A DNA stretch of 36,841 nt from Alteromonadaceae bacterium. Lineage in GTDB: Bacteria > Pseudomonadota > Gammaproteobacteria > Enterobacterales > Alteromonadaceae. Numbering within the stretch: the first letter of the stretch is position 1; each line of letters begins with the position of its first letter. Location of the stretch: assembly GCA_015491935.1 (NCBI GenBank), contig WGGB01000128.1, positions 1 to 36,841 on the forward strand, read 5' to 3'. Below the pieces are notes generated by a model. The model was not told where the DNA came from, ran no database searches, and saw only the letters and a list, made by a program, of their open reading frames with translations. A program made the translations under genes and the position numbers. This document shows, in pieces, positions 18,285-24,537 of the stretch.

Positions 18285-18311
18285 TAAAGTAAATTTAAAT
18301 GCTTCCGATAA
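18285..18311 (+). promoter_or_regulatory. FliA (sigma-28) promoter of flagellin 2
   Basis: TAAA at 18285-18288, 15 bases, then TCCGATAA at 18304-18311, against the consensus TAAA-N15-GCCGATAA (11 of 12 positions). It lies about 79 bases upstream of the flagellin 2 ATG. No sigma-54 element was seen in this spacer. Confidence 0.85.
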
Positions 18312-18389
18312 AAAGGTAAGTCAAGTAATTGACATAATCAAATTCTTCAGACTTATCTGTTGAAATAAGCTAAATCGTAGGAGCATATT

Positions 18390-20411
18390 ATGCCAAGTGT
18401 AGTAAATACAAATGTAATGTCATTGAACGCGCAGCGTCAATTAAATAAATCTCAAGCGGCCGGAAATGTAGCTATGGAGCGTTTATCTTCTGGTTTAAGA
18501 ATTAACAGTGCTAAAGATGATGCTGCGGGTTTAGCGATTTCAATAGGTATGGAATCACAAATTCGTGGTTTGAATCAAGGTATTCGTAACGCCAATGATG
18601 GTATATCAATGGCGCAAACCGCTGAAGGTTCAATGAGTGAGATGACTAACATCTTGCAACGTATGCGTGAATTATCCGTTCAGTCTGCAAATGACACCAA
18701 CTCAGCGTCTAACAGAGCGTCAATTCAAGAAGAAGTTGATCAACTTTATAGTGAGTTAGATCGAATCGCTACAGTAACGCAATTTAATGGTATTAATTTA
18801 CTCGATGGTTCAAATAAATCAATTAGCCTTCAAATTGGGGCTAATAAAGGCGATACATTAGGATTTAAAATTGATGGTGTTACGACTCAAGATTTAAACC
18901 TTAATGCTGTTTCTGGTTTAGGCGATCTTAATGGTGGTCGTACAGATGGTGCTTTAACTGCGAATGATATTAAAATTAATGATGTTAGTATTACAGGTAC
19001 AGGTACTGGTGCTGATGCTATTAAAACAGCAATTAATATACAAACAGGTGCTACAGGTGTTACTGCTTCAGCATACAATGTTCTAAATGGTGTTTCTGGT
19101 GCGTCGGGTGTTAGTGCTGCTACTTTATCAATTAATGGTGACACTATAGGTCAGGCATCTTCTATGCAAGAACTAGCTGATAATATAAATCGTGATGCAG
19201 CTGGTGTTACAGCAACCTTAAATAATGAAGGTGCCTTGGTGCTTTCTAATGATACGGGCAAGGGAATTACAGTTGCAAATGGTGGTAACACCGGCTTGTC
19301 AGATGGAACTTATAATGGTTATCTTTCACTTACTTCGGCCTCAGGTGACGCAATATCTATAGCAACAACCAGTACTGGCACTATTTCAGATTTGAAAGCT
19401 ATTGGGTTTAATAATCAGGTTGGTTCAGATAATGTAACAGGTGGGGCAGTGACAGGTACAAGTGTTTTAGCTACTGACAAAGTGACTATCAACGGAGTTG
19501 ATTTAGGTGCTGTTACAGGGACCTCTGCTGCTGATAAAGCGTTTGCTATTAACGCAATAAGTACCCAAACTGGCGTTACGGCACAAGCGTCAACAACCAA
19601 AGATTATACTATTGCTTTTGACACTGCCAACAATGTAACTGGAGTTAGAGGGTTGACTACAGATACAACAACAGCAACTAACACAGACCAATTGAAAATT
19701 AATGGTGTGGCTATTACTGGTTTGTCAACAGCATCGTCAATGGATGAGGTGGTTTCGGCTATTAATGGAGCAGGTTTACAAGGGGTTGTAGCAACAGCAA
19801 CTGAAGCAGGTAAATTAGAATTAACATCAGTATCGGGTCAAGACATCGCTTTATCTATAGCACAGGGTTCTACTGGTACAACTTTATCAGGGATTGCAGC
19901 AAATGGCGTGATTGATGATACTGCGGGTCGTTCTGTTGGTGAATCTGCAAGTGCATCAGATATTAACCGTGGTGATCTTACTTTAACGGGTAAAGATGGT
20001 AAAGATGTTGTCGTTACCAGTGGTGCAAGTACAGAAGCAGCAAAAATTGCTGCATTAGATAAATTAGGCTTGTCTGATACGGGTGGTAATTCAACTGCGA
20101 TAGGTATTGGCTTAAGTGTTACTAATGTAAGTAATGCAGAAAACTCAATTAGTCGTATTGATGATGCTTTAGCCAAAATAACCCAGTCTCGTGGTAAATT
20201 AGGTGCTATACAAAACCGTCTAAGTTCTACTGTTTCTAATTTAGCTAATGTTTCGCAAAATATTTCAGCCGCAAATTCACAAATTAGAGATACCGATTTT
20301 GCTGCAGAAACCTCTAAACTGAGTAAAGCGCAAATATTACAACAAGCAGGTACTGCGATGTTGTCGCAAGCTAACTCTGCACCGCAAGCTGTACTATCAT
20401 TACTAAGGTAA
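18390..20411 (+). CDS. fliC: Flagellin 2 (FliA-type promoter)
   Basis: A 673-aa flagellin, a paralogue of the preceding gene. N-terminal D0/D1 ([40 protein letters not shown]) and C-terminal D0 ([20 protein letters not shown]) are conserved. The variable centre (about residues 165-575) contains repeated flagellin-IN-like units such as INDVSITGTG, INGVDLGAV and INGVAITGL. Like flagellin 1 it is unusually long. It has its own FliA promoter, so the two subunits should differ in timing or amount. GGAG lies 7-10 bases before the ATG. A stem-loop separates it from flaG. Confidence 0.96.
   Translation: MPSVVNTNVMSLNAQRQLNKSQAAGNVAMERLSSGLRINSAKDDAAGLAISIGMESQIRGLNQGIRNANDGISMAQTAEGSMSEMTNILQRMRELSVQSANDTNSASNRASIQEEVDQLYSELDRIATVTQFNGINLLDGSNKSISLQIGANKGDTLGFKIDGVTTQDLNLNAVSGLGDLNGGRTDGALTANDIKINDVSITGTGTGADAIKTAINIQTGATGVTASAYNVLNGVSGASGVSAATLSINGDTIGQASSMQELADNINRDAAGVTATLNNEGALVLSNDTGKGITVANGGNTGLSDGTYNGYLSLTSASGDAISIATTSTGTISDLKAIGFNNQVGSDNVTGGAVTGTSVLATDKVTINGVDLGAVTGTSAADKAFAINAISTQTGVTAQASTTKDYTIAFDTANNVTGVRGLTTDTTTATNTDQLKINGVAITGLSTASSMDEVVSAINGAGLQGVVATATEAGKLELTSVSGQDIALSIAQGSTGTTLSGIAANGVIDDTAGRSVGESASASDINRGDLTLTGKDGKDVVVTSGASTEAAKIAALDKLGLSDTGGNSTAIGIGLSVTNVSNAENSISRIDDALAKITQSRGKLGAIQNRLSSTVSNLANVSQNISAANSQIRDTDFAAETSKLSKAQILQQAGTAMLSQANSAPQAVLSLLR
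19731..19831 (+). repeat. 101-bp block identical to part of flagellin 1
   Basis: Second copy of the block at 17372-17472. It encodes the segment around [20 protein letters not shown] and the following EAGKLELTS in both flagellins. Confidence 0.9.
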
Positions 20412-20440
20412 GTAAGAGTTGAGTCGGTACAAATGACAAA

Positions 20441-20467
20441 AAAGGCTCTCTAATTTAGAGAGCCTTT
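20441..20467. terminator. Stem-loop between flagellin 2 and flaG
   Basis: AAAGGCTCTCTAA and TTAGAGAGCCTTT are exact reverse complements, forming a long hairpin 30 bases after the flagellin 2 stop. On the plus strand only three T follow, then GTGG, so termination may be partial and let flaG be read. On the minus strand the hairpin is followed by a run of six or more T. Confidence 0.7.
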
Positions 20468-20504
20468 GTGGTTTGTAAATTAATAATTGTTTTTGAGGTG
20501 AGTT

Positions 20505-20900
20505 ATGAATAATATTGAAGTTGCATCTAATGTTGCTAGTGTCATTGTCCGTAGTGAAAATGGCACAGTGAAAGACAACACTTTAACTGATGTTTCAGGC
20601 ATCAACAAAAAAAGTGAAGATTCTACTAAAAAAACTTCTAATTCGACTGCTTTAGATAATACTGTTACGGATAAAACACAAAAGTCTAACTTAACTGAGG
20701 TAGTAAACAAAATAAACAAGGCTTTATCGGCAGGTAGAGATCTTAACTTTTCTGTAGATGAAGGTAGTGGCCAATTAGTTATTGCCGTTTATGAAAAAGG
20801 TTCTGGAGAATTAATTCGTCAACTTCCTTCAGAAGATGCATTGAAATTGTTATCAAATTTAGAGCAAGTACAGGGAGTGCTTTTTAATTCAAAAGTGTAG
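20505..20900 (+). CDS. flaG: FlaG family flagellar protein
   Basis: A 131-aa protein. The first 65 residues are polar, low-complexity and Ser/Thr/Lys/Asn rich. The C-terminal half is the conserved FlaG domain: VVNKINKALSAGRDLNFSVD, then GQLVIAVYEKGSGELIRQLP and EDALKLLSNLEQVQGVLFN. FlaG proteins influence filament length in Vibrio and Pseudomonas, and the gene usually lies between flagellin and fliD, as here. GAGGTGAG precedes the ATG. No clear promoter was seen, so expression is probably by read-through from flagellin 2. Confidence 0.93.
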   Translation: MNNIEVASNVASVIVRSENGTVKDNTLTDVSGINKKSEDSTKKTSNSTALDNTVTDKTQKSNLTEVVNKINKALSAGRDLNFSVDEGSGQLVIAVYEKGSGELIRQLPSEDALKLLSNLEQVQGVLFNSKV

Positions 20901-20918
20901 ATTCTTAGCTGTAACATT

Positions 20919-20943
20919 GTAGTCGGTAGGGCTTTAGTCTATT
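20919..20943 (+). repeat. Degenerate REP-like unit after flaG
   Basis: GTAGTCGGTAGGGCTTTAGTCTATT resembles the unit at 23974-23995 (GTAGGTTAGGCTTTAGCCTAT) but its palindrome is decayed. Confidence 0.4.
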
Positions 20944-21013
20944 AAGTTAATTGCATAAGTGAAAATTTACAGGTTGTTGAATACATTCATTTATATAATG
21001 AAACGCCGGTAAT

Positions 21014-21031
21014 GTGGTGCGTTTTTTGCTT
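21014..21031 (+). promoter_or_regulatory. Sigma-54 promoter before fliD
   Basis: GTGGTGCGTTTTTTGCTT: GG at 21016-21017, GC at 21028-21029, exact N10 spacing, with the consensus G at the seventh position and TTGCT at -12. It lies about 140 bases upstream of fliD. A weak stem (AAACGC/GCGTTT) overlaps it, but the promoter reading explains the bases better. Confidence 0.75.
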
Positions 21032-21171
21032 GCTTTTGCGGGCGGTTAAATATACGTCATATTTAACTCGTTTCAGTATCTATTTTTTGTTGAATATTAG
21101 AAATAGTTATAATATTTATAAAGGTAAAATAAATTTTAGTTAATGTTTAGCTAAAATTTGAGGAGGAAACT

Positions 21172-23868
21172 ATGGCAGCATTAACATCAACAGGATTAGG
21201 AACAGGACTTGATATTAATAGTATTGTTACTGGCTTAGTCGCTTCGGAAAAAGACCCTCAAATTAAAGCTTTAACCAAAGAAGCAGAAAAGGTTACCGCA
21301 CAAATATCTGCATTAGGAAAAGTTAATAGCTTATTGTCATCGCTTAAATCTTCTTATACCTCGTTAAATAAAAATTCTACTTATAATGCGGCTACGGCAA
21401 CAAGTAGCGACAGTAGTGTTGTTACTGCAACAACAGGTTTTGGTTCTAAACCTGGTACTTATAATATAGAAGTTCAAGCGTTAGCTCAGCAACATACGCT
21501 TATTACTAAAGCCACTAATGTTTACAATTCTGTTAATGATGTGGTGGGCGGCGGTAGCGTACAAATTCGCTTTGGTTCTTATAGTGGAGCAACATTTACC
21601 CCCGATGCAAATTCAACGAATCAAAATATAACTATTGCGGCTAATGCAAGCCTTAGTGATATACGTGATACTATTAATAATGGTAGTTATGGTGTTAGCG
21701 CAAGCATTTTATATGATGGTAACAGCTACAGATTATCCCTGCAAAATGATAAGTTTGGTGCTAATGGGGCAATGGAAATAACAACTACTGATAACGATGG
21801 AAATAATACCGACACATCAGGTTTGTCAGTATTAACCTATAATGGAACATTGAATAATATGGACCAATCTTTGGCGGCACAAGATGCAAAGGTGGTTTTT
21901 GATGGTTTAGTTGTTACACGAAACAGTAATAAAGTAGATAAGTTAATTGAGGGAGTAACGTTTGATTTAAAAAGTGCCAAAATAGGCAGAAATGTTAAGG
22001 TTAGCGTCGTTCCTGATACTTCGACTATTGAATCAGAAATTAGAGCTTTTGTTGACAACTATAATAATGTGGCGACAAAAATAGCTGAGTTTACCGCGTT
22101 TAATTCACCTACAGATAAAGGGGTGCTTATTGGAGATGCCTCTATACGTAGTATTGAAAGTTTTATGCGATCTATTTTAAATACCCGATTAACAGATATT
22201 AGTGGTTCAGTTAAAAGTATGAGTGATTTAGGTATTACTACTCGGCGTGATGGAACATTAAGTATTAATGAAGACAGTTCTACAGGATTAGCTGTTTTTT
22301 CAGAAGTTCTTTCTAATCATATTGCTGATGTAGCTAAATTTTTTGCAAAGTCAGGAACATCATCTAACTCCAGTATTAGTTATGTTAGCTCAAGTTCGTT
22401 AACTAAAGAAGGCACATACAATGTTAATGTTAGTCAAGTTGCAACTCAGGCTACATTAACTGGCGGGGCAACACTTCCAGCGGATTTTTCTGTCACACCA
22501 TTTGTTGTTAACGAAAGCAATAATAGTTTTATAATGCGTGTGGATGGTATTTTATCGAATGAAATTAAGCTAACCACGGGCAGTTACTCCTCTGAAACAT
22601 CTTTAATTGCTGAAATTCAATCACAAATAAACTCCGATGCTACTTTAAAAAACAAAGGTGTTGCTGTGAATGTTGGTATTAAAAACCAACAGTTAACCAT
22701 TAACTCTAATCGTTTTGGCAGTGGCTCTTTAATTGCTGTTTTGTCCTTAGATGATAGTGTAACAGGTGCGCCTAACCTTGATTTTTCGACTCCATCTTTA
22801 GCTATTTCTGCCTCAAGTACCTTTGATATCAGTATTGATGGTAGTGTTGGGAGTATTGACTTGTCTGGAAGTTATAATGTCGAGTCTGATTTTATCTCGG
22901 CATTACAAGCATCAATATTAGCGCAAACTGGGAAAAGTGCGACCGTTTCTATCGCTAACAATCAATTGTCTATTAAGTCTACTACGGGAGGAAATGTTAC
23001 CATTAGCAATGTAGGCGCTACAGCCTTGGCTGAGTTAGGTTTAAGTGATACCTCTAATGCTTCTAATTTAGGTCTGTCAGTTGGCGGTGGAGCCTCAGGT
23101 GTAAACGCAGAGGGAACAATAAATGGCGCTGCAGCTTTGGGCGATGGTCAATTTTTATTAGCACAAAGTACTAGCGGTAAGGCGAGTGGTATTAGGGTTG
23201 AAGTTAAAGGGGGTGATTTTATTTACCATGCTAGCGACGCAGTAAAAAATTATGCATTTAATGCCGCAGCAAGTAGCACTTTTCAATTGAGTGTTGATGG
23301 TACATTATTGACATCATTAGATTTAAGTGGGCAATCATTTACTTCTGAGAGTGATGTAACTACGACTATTCAAACGTTATTAAATGCTGACGCTAATTTA
23401 TCTGCAGCGGGTGAATCTGTTACCGTAAGTATGGTGAATGGCAAGTTACAATTTACGTCTAATAATGCTACGTCACAGTTGAGCGTGGTTGCAGTTGGCG
23501 CAGGAGCTACCTCAGATTTTGGGCTTTCAATTGCCTCAGCAACAATTGACAGTACCGTTAGTTTTTCTGAAGGTATAACGTCTAAAATGAATGATTTTTT
23601 AGGCGCTATTATTGATAATAGTATATCTAAAGTGCAAGGTGATGTTGATGTATCAAAAGGTATTATTGATGGTAAAACAGATTCTCTTTTTAAGAAGCTA
23701 TTAGAGGTGGATCGTCGTGAAGCTGATATTAATCGTCGTATGTCGGCATATGAAAAACGTTTATTTAAACAATTTAATGCTATGGATTTGATTGTTTCTA
23801 AATTGAATGGAACTACTCAATCTCTAAAAGGTTCGTTAGCTGCGTTACCTGGTTATACCCAAAAATAA
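21172..23868 (+). CDS. fliD: FliD filament cap (HAP2), enlarged
   Basis: An 898-aa FliD; family members are usually about 450-700 aa. FliD_N is at residues 1-110 (TSTGLGTGLDINSIVTGLVA). The first part of FliD_C is at about 235-405 (VVPDTSTIESEIRAFVDNYN, MSDLGITTRRDGTLSIN). The C-terminal helical end is at about 805-898 (READINRRMSAYEKRLFKQF). Between about 405 and 800 lies an insertion with three related units beginning near residues 450, 548 and 701, each with an xDG turn, an SETS/ESD helix start and a NxQL/NGKL strand. FliD caps the filament and directs flagellin folding. GAGGAGG precedes the ATG. No fliS or fliT follows within the window. Confidence 0.95.
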   Translation: MAALTSTGLGTGLDINSIVTGLVASEKDPQIKALTKEAEKVTAQISALGKVNSLLSSLKSSYTSLNKNSTYNAATATSSDSSVVTATTGFGSKPGTYNIEVQALAQQHTLITKATNVYNSVNDVVGGGSVQIRFGSYSGATFTPDANSTNQNITIAANASLSDIRDTINNGSYGVSASILYDGNSYRLSLQNDKFGANGAMEITTTDNDGNNTDTSGLSVLTYNGTLNNMDQSLAAQDAKVVFDGLVVTRNSNKVDKLIEGVTFDLKSAKIGRNVKVSVVPDTSTIESEIRAFVDNYNNVATKIAEFTAFNSPTDKGVLIGDASIRSIESFMRSILNTRLTDISGSVKSMSDLGITTRRDGTLSINEDSSTGLAVFSEVLSNHIADVAKFFAKSGTSSNSSISYVSSSSLTKEGTYNVNVSQVATQATLTGGATLPADFSVTPFVVNESNNSFIMRVDGILSNEIKLTTGSYSSETSLIAEIQSQINSDATLKNKGVAVNVGIKNQQLTINSNRFGSGSLIAVLSLDDSVTGAPNLDFSTPSLAISASSTFDISIDGSVGSIDLSGSYNVESDFISALQASILAQTGKSATVSIANNQLSIKSTTGGNVTISNVGATALAELGLSDTSNASNLGLSVGGGASGVNAEGTINGAAALGDGQFLLAQSTSGKASGIRVEVKGGDFIYHASDAVKNYAFNAAASSTFQLSVDGTLLTSLDLSGQSFTSESDVTTTIQTLLNADANLSAAGESVTVSMVNGKLQFTSNNATSQLSVVAVGAGATSDFGLSIASATIDSTVSFSEGITSKMNDFLGAIIDNSISKVQGDVDVSKGIIDGKTDSLFKKLLEVDRREADINRRMSAYEKRLFKQFNAMDLIVSKLNGTTQSLKGSLAALPGYTQK

Positions 23869-23973
23869 GAGATAATAATAAATAACTATTTGAAGCTATC
23901 AATGCTATCGAATGAATGTATCTAAAAAACAGTTATCTTAATGAAAATAGCAAGATAGCATCATACTTACGTT

Positions 23974-24085
23974 TGTAGGTTAGGCTTTAGCCTATCACTA
24001 CTATCGTGGCATTATTGACAGTACTATTGATGGCATAAATGCCAACCTACAACATTATCCATATCGTTATATGTCAACCTGCAAC
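23974..24085. repeat. Inverted pair of REP-like units (BIME-like)
   Basis: TGTAGGTTAGGCTTTAGCCT starts at 23974. The facing unit TGGCATAAATGCCAACCTAC runs from about 24031 and ends with AACCTACA at 24051. The 78-bp element thus has TGTAGGTT/AACCTACA ends, each with its own small palindrome. A degenerate third unit (TATGTCAACCTGCA) follows. Related units are at 18148-18246. Confidence 0.7.
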
Positions 24086-24233
24086 ACGTGAACTAGTTCA
24101 TTAAAGCTAGATACAGTTATATCCATAATTTTATTTTATACAGTATAATAGGTATAATAGTGTCTATTAAATGTTTTTTTATGAATAAATTATCTTTATT
24201 ATCAGTAATATATGTACAGATCTTAATGTGCAA

Positions 24234-24398
24234 ATGGCTTCTTTTAATGAGAAAATCATTAAAACTTCAAGAGAAAAGTTAGCTGATCATAGTGCTGTAC
24301 CTGCTACGACAATAAAAAAGTTGAAACTACAGATCAAATATCATTTAGACAATAAAACTTATTTCAAAACAATTAAATGGAACTTACAAAGAAAATAA
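24234..24398 (+). CDS. Small hypothetical ORF, 54 codons
   Basis: ATG at 24234 to TAA at 24398, encoding a basic peptide of 54 residues (MASFNEKIIKTSREKLADHS, later IKKLKLQIKYHLDNKTYF). The frame is open without a stop from 24189. No family is recognised and no good ribosome site precedes the ATG. It may be a decayed gene fragment, since the bases at 24182-24194 repeat the first 13 bases after the G of the maf start. Coding status is uncertain. Confidence 0.25.
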   Translation: MASFNEKIIKTSREKLADHSAVPATTIKKLKLQIKYHLDNKTYFKTIKWNLQRK

Positions 24399-24474
24399 TA
24401 TTTTGCTAGCAAAGTGTTAGGATTCGAATACTAAAATTAAAAAATCTATTTAAATCATAAAGTCATCTAGATAA

Positions 24475-24492
24475 TTGGCGTAATTATTGCTG
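24475..24492 (+). promoter_or_regulatory. Sigma-54 promoter before maf
   Basis: TTGGCGTAATTATTGCTG: GG at 24477-24478 and GC at 24489-24490 with exact N10 spacing, TTGGC at -24 and TTGCT at -12. It lies about 48 bases before the maf GTG. Confidence 0.8.
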
Positions 24493-24537
24493 GTTTTATA
24501 TTGATAGTAATAGATAATTAAACATTAAGGCTTAAAC

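Larger units (their letters stand above)
18053..18389. other. 337-bp spacer between the flagellin genes
   Basis: No coding sequence is seen. In order, the spacer holds the flagellin 1 terminator (18082-18109), two GTAGG-footed REP-like units and an inverted half unit (18148-18246), a FliA promoter (18285-18311) and a GGAG ribosome site before flagellin 2. Confidence 0.8.
23869..24537. other. 669-bp spacer between fliD and maf
   Basis: The spacer holds a pair of inverted REP-like units (23974-24051) with a degenerate third (about 24068-24085), a possible 54-codon ORF (24234-24398) and a sigma-54 element (24475-24492). Neither fliS nor fliT, which normally follow fliD, can be found here in any frame. 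Confidence 0.75.

Noticed and set aside
17372-19831. CRISPR-like or mobile-element reading of the shared flagellin blocks
   Set aside because: There are only two copies, in frame within paralogous genes, without spacers, terminal repeats or target duplications; gene conversion explains them.
21000-21027. Rho-independent terminator after flaG (AAACGC/GCGTTT, then T run)
   Set aside because: The stem is only 6 bp with an ill-defined loop, and the same bases form a good sigma-54 promoter for fliD; a dual role cannot be excluded.
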